A stretch of DNA of 64,000 nt from Anniella stebbinsi (taxonomy: Eukaryota > Chordata > Lepidosauria > Squamata > Anniellidae). Below the pieces are notes generated by a model. The model did no database searches. It worked only from the letters and a program-made list of their open reading frames with translations, and was not told the DNA's origin. Both the position numbers and the translations under genes were made by a program. This document shows, piece after piece, positions 30,343-41,600 of this stretch; position 1 is the stretch's first letter, and every line of letters starts with the position of its first letter. Where the stretch lies: contig JARDYH010000006.1 in the NCBI GenBank assembly GCA_029215795.1, forward strand, positions 29,093,501 through 29,157,500, in the 5' to 3' direction.

Positions 30343-31002
30343 TCACCACAGAAGACACGAAATTTTTTATTTCCTTTGGAAGTATTTCTTATCCCTACTC
30401 AGGTGACCGGCCCATTGCCTGATGGTCTGTTTGGTTTAATCCTTCCTCACTCATCTGCCAGCAAAAAAGCTTTTTTCATTGTTCCAGGTGTAGTTGATTC
30501 TGATTACACAGGTGTCTTAAAGCTGCAAGTCTGGACGTCTCTTCCTCAAACCCTCCCCCATTCTTCCTCTATTGCTCAGCTATTATTACTTCCTTATTCT
30601 ATTCCTCAGGCCTCTTCAGCCATCCGTGGTGATGCAAGTTTTGGATCTACTAACTTAACCCTTATATCCTATTTAGAACAACCGATTGGTCACAAGCGAC
30701 CACTCTGCACTTTCATTGTCAACAATTTATTATTTACAGGTCTTATTGATGCTGGTGTGGATGTAACAGTTCTTCGATGCGCTGAGTGGCCGTCACAGTG
30801 GCTCCTTCAACCTGTGCAGCAGCTGTGGGGCATTGGTGGTGCACAATCTGCGCAACAGAGCTCAAGGTGGCTTGTTGTTCATTCACCTCATCGTCACATT
30901 CAAATCGCTAGTGTAAAACCTTTTGTTTTACCTCTCCCTTTGAATATCTGGGGCCGCGATTTGTTAGAGCAGGTGAGTGCAACACTTGTCCTTGATGTCT
31001 AA
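30162..31002 (+). pseudogene. pro: Retroviral dUTPase-protease region, frame-broken
   Basis: The first part lies in the -1 frame relative to gag (30162-30422) and includes the dUTPase opening motif GSTGLDLITTED. At about 30361-30370, in a T-rich run, similarity passes to the next frame, open 30343-31002. That frame carries FGLILPHSSASKKAFF and PGVVDSDYTG (further dUTPase motifs), then the protease with LFTGLIDAGVDVTV and a WGRDLLEQ ending. A one-base length change therefore breaks the gene. The protease catalytic triplet reads Asp-Ala-Gly (30748-30756) where aspartic proteases have Asp-Thr/Ser-Gly, a second sign of decay. Confidence 0.8.
30171..30177 (+). promoter_or_regulatory. Candidate -1 ribosomal frameshift site (gag to pro)
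   Basis: GGGAAAC stands in the correct register for the gag frame (G GGA AAC), the heptamer type used at the gag-pro junction of Mason-Pfizer-like betaretroviruses. A shift of -1 here enters the frame that carries the start of the dUTPase domain. The site lies after the premature stop of this copy, so it is a relic. A downstream RNA structure was not tested. Confidence 0.7.
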
Positions 31003-32242
31003 ATCAAACCCAATGCTTAATGACTTTGTCCCAACTACATTGCCTTTAGTATGGACAACTGACACTCCTGTTTGGATTGATCAGTGGCCTTTGCCTTCTG
31101 ATAAGCTTCATGCCCTTCACACTTTAGTTGCTGAACAACTGCGTGATGGGCACATTGAACCCTCTACAAGCCCTTGGAACACTCCTGTGTTTGTTATAAA
31201 AAAGAAATCGGGCAAATGGCGTTTCCTTCATGATTTAAGAGAAGTCAATAAATGCATTCAGCCTATGGGTGCGCTTCAATGTGGAATGCCAAATCCTAAT
31301 ATGATCCTGCATGATTATCAAATTCTTATTGTTGATTTGAAAGATTGTTTTTTCACAATTGCTTTGCACCCTCCAGATAAAGAACGGTTTGCTTTCACAG
31401 TACCTGTTCTTAATCATTCTCAGCCTACCCAGTGTTATCAATGGGTTGTATTACCACAGGGTATGTTGAATTCTCCCACCTTATGCCAATTATTTGTCCA
31501 ACAAGCGCTAGCGTCCTTTCGACAAGAATACCCCAAGGTTTTAGTTTATCATTACATGGATGACATTTTAATAGCAGCCCCATATTTGAATGGGGGGCAC
31601 TTACAGTTCTTGCAACTGTCGTTAGCCCTTAATGGGCTTTACATAGCTCCAGAAAAAATACAGCGTTCCTTTCCCTATTTGTATTTGGGTCACAGGTTGT
31701 TAGCGCATGCTGCTATTCCTGTGATACCTCAGATAGTCATTAAGTCCTCATATTCACTTGTAGAATTCCAGCAACTTTGGGGAACTATTAACTGTGTTCG
31801 CCCATATTTTAAACTCCCCACTTCAATTCTGTTTCCCTTATTTCAATTATTGCGAACCAAATTACATCCCTCTGATATTGTAGAATTAGACCATGATCAT
31901 CAGCGGAATCTGCAGCAAATCACTGAATTGCTGCAGCAGCAGTTCATTGATCGTATTCCTTCCTCATGTCCAGGTTTCTCTGTTGCCCTGTTATCAACTC
32001 CTCACTCGCCTACCGCTTTGCTTTTTGTGCCAAAAGACAACAAGTCTATTTATATCTGTGAATGGTTAGTATTATCTGCTACTCCGCCCCGCAATATTTA
32101 CCCACTGGTCCAGGCCTATGCTGATCTTCTCATTAAATGCCGCAATCGAGCTTTGCAGCTACTGGGCCAAGATGTGCTCGCTGTTCACTTGCCCATTACT
32201 AAAGTAGAACATGTCCACTTAATGACTACTTCAGATAGTAAG
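30977..32242 (+). pseudogene. pol: Retroviral pol, reverse transcriptase only, 3' truncated
   Basis: The frame is open from 30977, overlapping the end of pro by 26 bp. It contains the usual reverse transcriptase series: the PWNTPVFVIKKKSGKWRFLHD region, DLKDCFFTIALHP, LPQGMLNSPTLCQ and the catalytic YMDD (31553-31564), then thumb and connection sequence up to the KCRNRALQLLGQD region. RNase H and integrase are absent. The frame stays open to 32401, but from 32243 it reads MITE and unrelated DNA. The phase relative to pro is not that of a simple -1 shift from the currently open pro frame, so another small length change is likely. Confidence 0.85.
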
Positions 32243-32285
32243 GTTTCAGTCAGAACTAGTCAGAACTCTAAAGGAGCTATCCAAG
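32243..32285. repeat. Fragment of hAT-type MITE at the retroviral 3' edge
   Basis: Forty-three bases match 26387-26429, inside the 200-bp MITE at 26337, with three substitutions. They are fused in frame to the end of the pol open frame. The flanks beyond do not match the MITE, so this is a remnant of a rearrangement. Confidence 0.6.
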
Positions 32286-33105
32286 GTGCTGTTTCAGCAT
32301 CTGGTTCGGGAGGGGCAGTGCAAGCAGTAATTTCATTTGCTTTGTCTGCACAGACCCCTGCTGTAAAGTATCCCTGCTGCTGGGGTGTGTCTGCCATCTG
32401 ATGGGCTTGATTTACAGCTGGAAAGAAAAGGAGTCGCTCCCTCCAACCTCTCCAGTGAATAATAAAATAAAATAAAACACCTGTCCCACAACCAGATAAA
32501 CCTGGGTCTAGCAGCAGTTTAAAACTGCAACGCACTGAATTCGGGGGGGGGGGGGGGACGATGACTTTTTTTCTTGAGTAAACCTTCACAGAAGCAGACT
32601 GTGCCCATCTATGGGGTTAATGTCTAACATTATATGGTACAGAAACAAAAGAAAAGGAGAAGAAGAGGAGGAGGAGGTGGTGGAGGAGGAGGAAACGTTA
32701 TAAGAGCTCTGCGCTTGGTTTGTGAGGCTGCAAAAGGAGGTATAATCGAAACAATCCACCGCAGGGTTTACATCGCCTTCTGTTTACACACCCGATCTTT
32801 ATTTGACTGAAGGAAAATGCCTGTTGTTTTCAAAGAACCTGCTACTGAGCAATGCATATTGGATCGTGGGGGGTGGGATACATCGGTGTACACACTGAAC
32901 TGTATGATCCTATGTATATTTACTCAGAAGTAAGTCTCATTGTTTTCCATGGGGCTTACTCCCAGGTAAGCATGCAGAAGATCGCAGCCCAAGTATTCTG
33001 GTTTAAGACTATTCCGGCTTTAGTGGCCTCCGCTTACCTGGTGATCTTGAGCAGGTTTACTCAAAGCCCCATACATGAATGACTGAGAGTTGCTATACCG
33101 TTGGA
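32286..33105. other. Non-coding DNA
   Basis: A poly-G run (about 32544-32558), a purine-rich GAGGAGGAGG tract (about 32655-32695) and a good AAGTCCCATTGA-type MITE (about 32898-32990, from TGTATGATCCTATG to AGATCGCAGCCC) are visible. No gene is recognised. Confidence 0.5.
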
Positions 33106-33233
33106 CAAGGGTGGGCAACTTGTGGGCTTCCAGATGTGTTGGCTTATAAACCCATATTCCCACACCATGCTGGTTAGGGATGATGGGACTTGTAGGCGAA
33201 AACATCTGGAGGACCAAAAATTACCCACCTTTG
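33106..33233. repeat. hAT-type fold-back MITE (CAGGGGTGGGCAA family)
   Basis: The ends CAAGGGTGGGCAACTTGTGG and AATTACCCACCTTTG are inverted around CCAGATGTGTTGGCTTATAA / TTGTAGGCGAAAACATCTGG. No convincing target duplication remains. Confidence 0.6.
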
Positions 33234-33454
33234 CCCTAGAAAGTCTGCTGAGGAATGCCCGCTTAAGGTAGGTCCTGTTAGTTTCAACTGAACTTATTTC
33301 CAAGTAACCCATTGGGACTAGAAGTACGAAATTCACCTTTAAATTGTCCTTGTTGATCTAAAGTAGGTGTTGTTGTTTATTTTAAAGGGGTGGGGGTGGG
33401 CGGGTAGTTCCTTTTTTGGCATCACTATTGGGGTTTTCCTTTTTGGGGGCTTCT

Positions 33455-33697
33455 GTCATTTGTGTGCATGCAGCACCTGGTGAAATTCCCTCTTCATCAC
33501 AACAGTTAAAGCTGGAGGAGCCCTGCCCTCTTGACCAGATACAAAAGAGGGCAGGGCTCCTGCAGCTTTAACTGTTGCCATGAAGAGGGAATTTCACCAA
33601 GTGCTGCATGCACACAAATTACACCTGCTGAAAATCCCTTTTCTATGCAACTGTTAAAAATACAGGAGCCCTGTCCTCCTTTCCATATAGTCACCCT
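33455..33697. repeat. Fold-back MITE with an extra inverted half copy
   Basis: A full GGGTGACCATATG-family unit (about 33531-33697, GACCAGATACAAAAGAGGGC to CCATATAGTCACCCTA) is preceded by an inverted partial copy (33455-33530) that shares GCATGCAGCACCTGGTGAAA and CCCTCTTCATCACAACAG. The 5' 150 bp therefore form a near-perfect palindrome. Confidence 0.6.
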
Positions 33698-35066
33698 ACA
33701 CACCTCAGTAGCTTGCAATTATTCAGCAGGTGAAACTGCATATTTTCCGTGGTGGGGAACCATCATCTGTTGAATGTCTGCCAGTCACGCAGCTGTTAAA
33801 GGTAGGACAGCCCTGCCCCTAAGAGACAATTAATGATGGTTGTCATGGACGACTTTTAGAAGAACATGAGGACAACAAGAGGATTCTTGCAACCATGTCC
33901 ATACAACTTGGGTCTAATTTAAATCAGCCATAGATAAGACTGTGTGGTGTGGAGCTCGAAGGCTGTTTTGCAAAGCTATGATCTTAGAATGGTGTCTACG
34001 TTCTAATCAGCCTTCAAATAACAATAAATGGAATCTGAACTCCTTTAAGGTTAGGCGAGTCTATAAATCAGTAACTCTAGCTTCGTTCGGTTTTTAATGG
34101 ATGTTCTGGATGTTGTAGAAGCTAATTCGTCCTTTGTATGTGTGTGCCTGAATGACGAAGAGCCCAGATCAAAACTAAGGACAAAAGGCTATTTCGTGGG
34201 CTAGACAGCTCAGATCTTAAGACGAGTCTTCAAAGACATAAATGGTAATATGTTTCTTTATTGGACACAGAGAGACAGTTTCGCAACTCCTTCACTGGTG
34301 CTGTGCAATCTGCGGAGTGAAGGAAACTGTCAATCAAGAGAGGACGTCGAAAATACCCCAAGGGAAGTGGACACCGTAAGCTGTGGGTGGTTTGTGTGCA
34401 GCTACATTTGTTTCTGAAAACAAGGGATGACTTCCAGTCTTCCCCTGCAACCTGGCACCCTTCAGCTGGCGTTGGACTACATGTTCCATCATCCCCAACG
34501 CTGACTGGAGGGCGCTGAATTGCGGGAGGGGGGGCTGCTGAACAAAGGCCCTTAAGGAAATTCTTGTGCAAATGATTGTGGAGCATTTCCTAATTAAGAG
34601 GAGCAGCACAAAGTACCAGTGTTAAATAGCTCTTAAGATGCTGCAGAATGTTCCAGTTTCTCAACCTGGAAGAATTTCTGGCGGCACTCTCCATTCTGCA
34701 AACGTTAAATGTCTGTGCAAAATGGCCTGTGTTGTAGGGCCTAGGGGTTCTTGGGGATGAATTCGAATTGGCCCTGCCATTACAGTACTGGAGAAGTGTG
34801 ACAAAGAATTATATGTAACTCCAAAACTTGCAACGTTTACTCATTATACTTCAAACCTCCCACCTCCCCGCAATCGATTTCTTGGGATTTGCTTCCATGT
34901 AATATATTTAAGAATCCAGCTGCTACTTTCTGCAATTAGCAGGCTTAGGAAGGGGGGAAAAGACGGCAAGCGTATCAAACATGGTTGTGACTTTTAACTG
35001 TTGGATGACAGGCAGAAAATCAACATGTGAAGTCTTTCCCAGAATATTGATGGGAGGAATTCAGGA

Positions 35067-35097
<31 letters not shown>

Positions 35098-35881
35098 AAA
35101 GGAACAGGAAATATGTCAATAAGGAAAGAAATAAAACCCAGAACAATGGAATCATTTTGTATGTTGATTCTCTGGGTTGAATTGATTGTTTGTCCAGTTT
35201 AAGTCCCATTCATTTCAATGGATCTAGTGTACATAGGGCTAACATTGTATATATTCCTGACCCATCCCTATTGAAAGCATCGAGATTGCCACCGTTTATC
35301 AAAAGGTTCTGTGCGACCCGCAGAAATTAAGCTGGTTGATCTGCATTGATTCATGTGCCACTATGTCAAAAGACAGCGGTCGCTGTTCAGAAGGAATTCA
35401 GAAGGAAGCTCAAGTGTTTGAATTTCAGACAATCATTATCCATCCAAATACCCAAGAACATTCTTATCAAAGGTAAGGTTTTAGCTGGTTTGGTTTTTGT
35501 TTCGCTAGGAGAGAAGGTAGCAGGGGAGGACTGGCAAGCGACATGCCAATGCCAAGGAAACTGGATTCGCCTTGAAATGATGCTAGGCTTTTTGAATGGG
35601 GCTGAGTGAGGTCGGATCCGCACCCATCAGGGTGCCCCTATTTCCTTCTCCAGCCTATTTCTACAATCTAAAACAGCCTCCCTCAGCCCGGCGCCCTCCA
35701 ATGTGTTGGACTACAATTCCCATGCTTGCTGGGTTAAGGGAGTTGTAGTTCGACACAGTTCCTGGGCGCCAGGTTGGGGAAGGCTGTTCTATAAATAAAT
35801 AAATTTAAAAATCGATTGTAAGACAGGGACCCCTCAGCTCATTGAATCAAAGCAAAAATCTAAACGCTGGGCAGGGGATGG

Positions 35882-35938
<57 letters not shown>

Positions 35939-37269
35939 ACGAGCGAGCATATATGTGTTGATACCGACAGCCCGTTCCTCTGGAGGTTTGCTAAATGGCA
36001 AATCCCATTGAGGTCAATGAGTATGCGGCTTAAAAACTGCAGTTCTCAAGACCAGAGTAGTTTCATTGACTTCAATGAGGTTAGTCCAGAATAAGAAACG
36101 GGAAGGTTGCAATCGTCTCCTTTTAGGATCGCTGCCTAAATCAGTTAAAAAAAAAACCTCTACAAGTTCCGAACTAAATTGCCCCGGGATTGATTGAGTG
36201 CATCTTTCTAAATTTACTCCCACCCTGAGTAGGAAAACATTCCACGCGTCAGGTACCCGCCCTGCCGCCTGAACTGCATTCCTGAGAAGGCGAACATTGT
36301 TTTTTGCTCGAACCCAAGCGCTTATAAACAAATTGTCCCCCGACAACCTTCCTGAAGAATCTGGGAGGCGACAGAAGAGGATTAAGTTTCATCTTTGGTT
36401 GTCTCTTGCAAAACGGTTTCTCCCCCACCTCCAACAGGAAGATTCAGTCTGCAATCCTATTATATACATATCTACCTCAGAGGAAGCCCCATTGAACTGT
36501 GCATAGGGTTGCGCTGTAAAACTCCAATGGGGCTGATTTTTGAGTCCAGGGTTGCGTTTCCACCCTCCAAAGTTTCCTATTTTTGAAGATGAAATAATTT
36601 GTCTGATTGCCATTATTGATTGCATACATCGGCGAGTGAGCCGAATCCTGACTCGGCGCTACTCTGGCACCTCGGCCGTCAATCTTACTATCAAGGAAAC
36701 GTTTTGGGAAGGGCAACCCTAAAGCTTCAATCCCACCAGTACTTGGACTTGCAGAGCCTTATTTGAATGTTTGCAGACTCCTCCTCGCTCACTTCATATT
36801 GGGACTCTGGGAGTTCACCATCAAATCAGTTCTCACCCCGACCCGACCCGACCCGACCCCCCCCCCCCCCCCCAATCCCCATCCTGCTTTTTGTAACATC
36901 TTGCCTGATGGAGAGATTTGGAGATCTCGAAAGCCTGTGTGTGCGCGCCTGTGATCTTTCGGCCTAATTTCTGCTTCACAGTGTAATAATTTCACTACTA
37001 TGGATTTTGGGTAGAAATCAGTGCCTTTGTCGTCGATGGGATCTGCGGCGGGATCAAAGCACTTCACATAGAGCTCAACATGACAAATCTGCAGGTCTCA
37101 GGGTTGCAGTATTAGCTCTGAGTAAACAGGGATTAGAATCGAGGTGTCTATCGCATGGGTCAGATAGAGTTACTACCTTCCCCTACCAGCAGGGCATCTG
37201 CGCCTGAAATAGTGACAGGCAGCAAAACAACAGGTATAGTTTTTCATTGCTAAGAACCCACTTCTAAAG
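33698..37269. other. MITE-dense non-coding DNA downstream of FOXQ1
   Basis: Palindromic AAGTCCCATTGA-type MITE copies or ends occur near 35195-35255, 36000-36110, 36445-36545 and 37095-37145. A half copy of the ACTCCCATC-type MITE is at about 34440-34515. Microsatellites are (GT)n 35067-35094 and (GT)n(GA)n 35885-35938. A GACCC/poly-C tract spans about 36838-36872. No protein-coding gene is recognised. Confidence 0.5.
35674..35787. repeat. hAT-type fold-back MITE
   Basis: CAGCCTCCCTCAGCCCGGCG and CGCCAGGTTGGGGAAGGCTG are inverted ends. The core is GTTGGACTACAATTCCCATG / GGGAGTTGTAGTTCGAC. Confidence 0.65.
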
Positions 37270-37545
37270 TATAAACCTTTTGGCCCAGCCATCCTCTGGA
37301 AAACCCTCCATGGTGCAGTTTCGGAGGCGGATAATGTAACATCCTTCTTCTGAAAACATATCTTTTCCCGCAGGCTTCCCCAGACTATAACTTATTTTCG
37401 TTTTATATGGTCTTTTGACCTTTTATAGCTTATATTATGATCTGACTTGTATTCATGGCTTTAATTGTGAACTGCCCAGAACGCCTGGCTATTGGGCAGT
37501 ATAAAAATGTAACAAAATAAATGAATAAGTAAATAGACCTGCTTG
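37270..37545 (+). repeat. L2-type LINE 3' end
   Basis: Sequence from about 37270 leads into TTGTGAACTGCCCAGAACGC, TATTGGGCAGTATAAAAATG and an AATAAATGAATAAG tail, matching the tail at 62573-62640. Only the last 270 bp or so remain. Confidence 0.55.
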
Positions 37546-40309
37546 CTATAGGAGAAGTGGGGAACCTTGGGCAAGATCACACCTTATTCTACTAGAAGAC
37601 TGATTGGATCTTGAGGAGTTACCAGACCCATTCCAGAAGTGTTTTTTTCTTTTTCTTTTTCAGAGCAAGCACTGAAAGAATGAGGAGAGATCCATCTTTT
37701 TGCTGCTCTTCCGCATTAAGAGGGTCGGGGTGGGGTAAGGCTCCTTCGTAACGACATAAAGCAGGACATTTGGGCAGGAGTGAGAAAAGATGCACTGGGG
37801 CAGGCTCTTTTCTGAGCAAGGTTCATGTTTGCTAACAGTACCTGTCTACTCAAAAGTTAGTCCCATTCAATTCAATAGGGCTTACTCCCAGGTAAATGGG
37901 ACTGCTAAATTACAGGGATGGATGCCCCAATGACCCCGCCCTGGCCGGAGTAGGCAGTGGATTCCAAACCTCTGCATGCTTACGTGTGAGTAAGTCCCAT
38001 TGAACTCGGTAACATTCCAATGGCTTCCAAATAAGGCACGGGTAGGATCGCTTGCGATTTGCAATCCATTGATGCCCCATGTCAATTTCAAAGCGGCCGC
38101 CGAAACTCTAGCGAGGACGTCATCCACCCATTCCCAGCGGCTTCTCCCCTTCGTATACAGCCGCAGACACAATTCCCGCCCCCGCGCTATCTCCCAGTGT
38201 TTCATCTGGCACCCTAGACGTTCCATGAAGCCAGTATCCCCTTGAGCGATTCTTTATACAGAGAGTCAGCACATGCGACCATTTTTATTCCAACTTTTAT
38301 TTGAAAATAACCAGGATCAAGAGAGTTTAATAAAGCCCTCTTTCTCACACTCACACTCACTCACTCACACCACGACAGACACATTTTCTGAAAACATTCT
38401 TCCCTTTTTTCCCAGGGCAGTACTTTTTGTGGGTTTCCGCTTGGATCTCTTTCCCTCCTGAAAATACCCTGGCTGGAACGTAAGCCATCAAGTGTTGACA
38501 GGGTAGAGCCCTACGAGGTACCTCTATTCCCCCCCCCCCACTTTGGGAAGGGGGAGAGTCGACTGATTCTAGCAGAGGAGGGTTTACCAAAATGCCCAGG
38601 GCGGGATAAAAAAAAAAGTATTTTCATTGAAATAGAAATATTAATGAAATGCTGCAGCCCAGATGTGCTTAAACAGGTTGGTGTTTTTTTTACGAGTTAA
38701 ACATAATTTAATCCTCCTTCTGACACCTCCCCCCCCCCCCCCAATGCACGGTAGGACTCCCTGATTTACTATGATGCTCCACTGCAAAGTCTTGATTCTG
38801 GACAGGCAGGTATCTGCATTTTTTAAAAACAAAAAAGAGCCCTCCTTCTGTTCAATTGGAAAGTTAAAGGAACAGTATCAAGAGTTTAGGAATGAAACCC
38901 TGACTTCATTAGTCAGTGTCTTAAAACCATTCTCAAGCTATTAAGTTTCTGGTGTCTGGCTTAAATCTGTCTAAAGGCTGCAATCCTGTGTTCTGCAGTC
39001 TGCACACTTGCTTGGGAGCAAGTCTAATTGAATTCAGTGGATCTTACTTCTGAGTAAATCTATATAAGATTGAGTGCATGCAGCTATCATAAAACACACT
39101 GAAGAATTACGTTTCCCCCCTGGATCGGATCACACTATAGACCAGCATTCTCTGGGTTAGACTCATTTCTGAGGTGATAGTAATTATGCATCTAGTAATC
39201 TCACAAATATACACTGCTATTCAGAAGCTACTCAGATGGCTACTATAAAGGCTACTCAAATGTAATCGCCGTTGGAAGTCAGTGGGGTTTACTGCTGCAT
39301 ACACGTGTTAATTTAGAATCGAGGCTGCAGGCAAGATTCGAACTATTCACTCTCCAGGCAAGTTCTTCACAAACATAATCGTAAAAGCTGGAGCCGATGC
39401 AGGCTTATGCGGAAGCTCTCCTGCATGCAAACTGGGTGACCCCTAAGTAATGCATGCGTAGAATTTCAGCCTGAAGCTAAACTGTTTACTCCCGGGATAG
39501 ACAACTTATACCCACCCATCCACAGATTTGGTTGGACTGCAATTCCGATCAGCTCTAGCTAGCAGTCAGCTGTAGCTAGCATAGTAGGGGACTGCAAATT
39601 GCCTAGCCTTGGTTCCTCCCATTGATTTCAACATAGGAGTACAGCCTTGATGCCTTTGAAATCAATGGGGTTCCTTACGGTTACCAACTTCTTACAGGCC
39701 CAGTTTGGGGGCCTTTGACATCAGTCTGACCTGTGCCTCAAGGCTACTAAAGGCACAGGAGCCCCTATGGGGTACCTACTGTAAGCAGTCCCATACAGCA
39801 CTTTGCCTAGTCTGAGAATTGCAGTCTTAGGCTGCAAACCTGATGCACGCTTACCTGGAAGTAAAACCCACTGAACACAATCTGCGTAAAATTGCATAGG
39901 ATTAAGCTCTAGTTATTATAATGGAGAAAAGATCTCACCCTTTCACTCACGACTATAAAATGGCTTAAAAGCTGCGATTTGGGCGCGCCTGGCAATCTTG
40001 CAAATGTTAAGCTATTTCTACGGGAGCAAGATATGCCAAATAACGACCGAATCTAACCATTAGTAGGGACCTCCAGCCCATCAGTAAGACGCTCTGTAGT
40101 CCATCAGGTTTTAAACTCCCCCCCAACCAAACCAAACCGCTTTTGATTTCAGTCTCAAGGGAAATCCAAACATTAAGGCACAGTCTTTATGCTTTTCAGT
40201 CTCTGGACTTTTTATAAAAAAACATTTTAGTGCTTAGAGAGTCAGACCCTTCTTGTCCTCTGTCCTGACGTTACCCCTTCATGAGGGAGGGGCTTGGCTA
40301 GTTCTAGCG
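37546..40309. other. Non-coding DNA immediately 3' of FOXQ1, MITE-rich
   Basis: Palindromic AAGTCCCATTGA-type copies lie at about 37838-37910, 37970-38055, 38980-39072, 39200-39330, 39440-39475, 39610-39680 and 39830-39905. A hAT-type MITE remnant is at about 39500-39610. The FOXQ1 3' untranslated region must lie in the right-hand part. I find no clear AATAAA on the minus strand within the first kilobase after the stop, so its end is left open. Poly-C runs are near 38530 and 38731-38744. Confidence 0.5.
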
Positions 40310-40670
40310 TTACACCGGCAGGGTCTCTGTTGGATAAGGCCTATAGGAAACAAGCGGCTGCAAGGACCCAGGCAGCCGGAGGGGGCAGTAGAGCGGAGAA
40401 ACGCCGAGCGCCGGCGAGGAAGAGGTGGAAGGGGGGAGCGGCGAGGTCCGCTGGGGGAAGAGCTGGTGGGCATCGCCGGGCGTCGAGGCCTTGCCCACGG
40501 CTGCCTCGAGGAGCAGGGCGTCGGGAAGGCCGTAGCCGTAGAAGGACGAAGCCGCCGGCGGGAAGGATGAAACGAGCCCGTAGGAAACGGCGGGCGGAGG
40601 GAGAAGCCGAGAGTAGCCCGAGGAGGGGACGGGCCACAGCACCGCCCTTTCTCCCAGGGGGGTCGGGGTG

Positions 40671-40714
<44 letters not shown>

Positions 40715-41497
40715 GGAGGGCTGGAAAGGTCGGCTCAAGATGCTCTCGATGGCGAAGGAGCTGAAGAACTTGGAGCCGCCTGAAGAGGCCGAGGCGGCGG
40801 AGGCGACGACAGCGGCCGATCCTTGCCCAGGCGCTGCTGCCGGGAGCTTCTGGTCGGCGCTGGGGCAAGGGGAGGCCGGGGGCGGCGGCGGCGGCCGCTG
40901 CGCCTGGCTGGCCCCGGCGGCGGGTCCGGGGCGACTGAGGCGCTTCCTCCGCCTGCGGAAGACGCCGTCGGCAAAGGTGTACTCGGAGCTGGGGTTCAGC
41001 ATCCAGTAGTTGTCCTTGCCCCACGGCCGGGCCGGGTCGCGGAGCACCTTGACGAAGCAGTCGTTGAGCGACAGGTTGTGGCGCACCGAGTTGCGCCAGC
41101 CCGTGTAGGCGCCGCGGAAGAAGGGGAAGCGGCCCATCAGGTACTCGTTGATCTCGGCCAAAGTCAGGCGCCCCCCGGCGGAGTCCCGGATCGCCATGGC
41201 GATCAGCGCGATGTACGAGTAAGGCGGCTTCGGGCGACGCGTGTACGGCTTGCCGCCGGGGGCTGCCGCCACCGCCGCTTTGCTAGCCGGGGAAGGGGAG
41301 GGCTCCGGCTCCGAGCCCTGTCTCGGGGAGCCCTCGCGACCGCTGGCCGGGCTGAGAGCGGCGCAATCGCCGTCCGAACCCAGCTCGCTCTCGGCGGCCA
41401 GCGGAGACGCCGCGCTGCTGCTGCTGCTGCCGCCTTCCTGGTCGCTGCCGCCGCCGAACTTGTCCTCGTAGCGTGGGGCGAAGATCTCCAGCTTCAT
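40310..41497 (-). CDS. FOXQ1: Forkhead transcription factor FOXQ1
   Basis: A single-exon, 395-residue protein, close to the mammalian length. FOXQ1 is a nuclear DNA-binding regulator involved in epithelial differentiation and epithelial-mesenchymal transition. The start MKLEIFAPR matches the conserved FOXQ1 N-terminus and has A at -3. The forkhead domain covers about residues 89-183, from [19 protein letters not shown] through the recognition helix [14 protein letters not shown] to a basic RRRRKRL end. After it come a proline-rich segment, the conserved [13 protein letters not shown], a pure run of 13 glutamines, and a C-terminus with [12 protein letters not shown] and YPTETLPV. The acidic/serine-rich N-terminus is shorter than the alanine/glycine-rich mammalian one. 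A frame-extending TTG upstream is not used as start because the family begins at MKLE. No disruption is seen. Confidence 0.97.
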
Positions 41498-41600
41498 GTT
41501 TGCGCCTCCAGCCTCGAGGGGCCCCAGATCGCCCCCCAAATCTCTGCCTCCTCTTCACCAGGTGCGCGCGCGAGGGACTTCCTGCGGTTGACGATGCTGG
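40340..41600. promoter_or_regulatory. CpG island over the FOXQ1 exon
   Basis: The block is dense in CG dinucleotides and GC-rich compared with the AT-rich DNA on both sides. It covers the coding exon and the start of the 5' region. CpG islands over single-exon forkhead genes are usual. The edges are judged by eye. Confidence 0.7.
40673..40711 (-). repeat. FOXQ1: Pure (CAG)13 tract coding polyglutamine in FOXQ1
   Basis: Thirteen uninterrupted CTG triplets on the plus strand encode Gln13 on the minus strand, after the [13 protein letters not shown] motif. There are no synonymous CAA interruptions, so the tract is expected to be slippage-prone. Confidence 0.9.

Larger units (their letters stand above)
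28431..32242 (+). mobile_element. Truncated betaretrovirus-like endogenous retrovirus
   Basis: In order: one LTR, tRNA-Lys3-type primer binding site, splice donor, gag with matrix, capsid and zinc-knuckle parts, a -1 frameshift heptamer, dUTPase fused to protease, and reverse transcriptase. A dUTPase within the pro frame and the matrix sequence CPWYPDTGSLALSDWERIG point to the betaretrovirus group. The copy stops inside the connection region of reverse transcriptase. RNase H, integrase, env and the 3' LTR are missing, so it cannot be complete. Stops and frame breaks in gag and pro mark it as an inactive relic. The 3' edge adjoins a piece of a hAT-type MITE. Confidence 0.9.

Noticed and set aside
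32243..32401. Continuation of pol as genuine retroviral protein
   Set aside because: The frame happens to remain open, but its first 43 bp match a MITE and the rest has no RNase H motif.
40341..41024. 227-codon minus-strand frame in another phase of FOXQ1
   Set aside because: It reads the (CAG)13 tract as alanine and is out of phase with the conserved forkhead domain.
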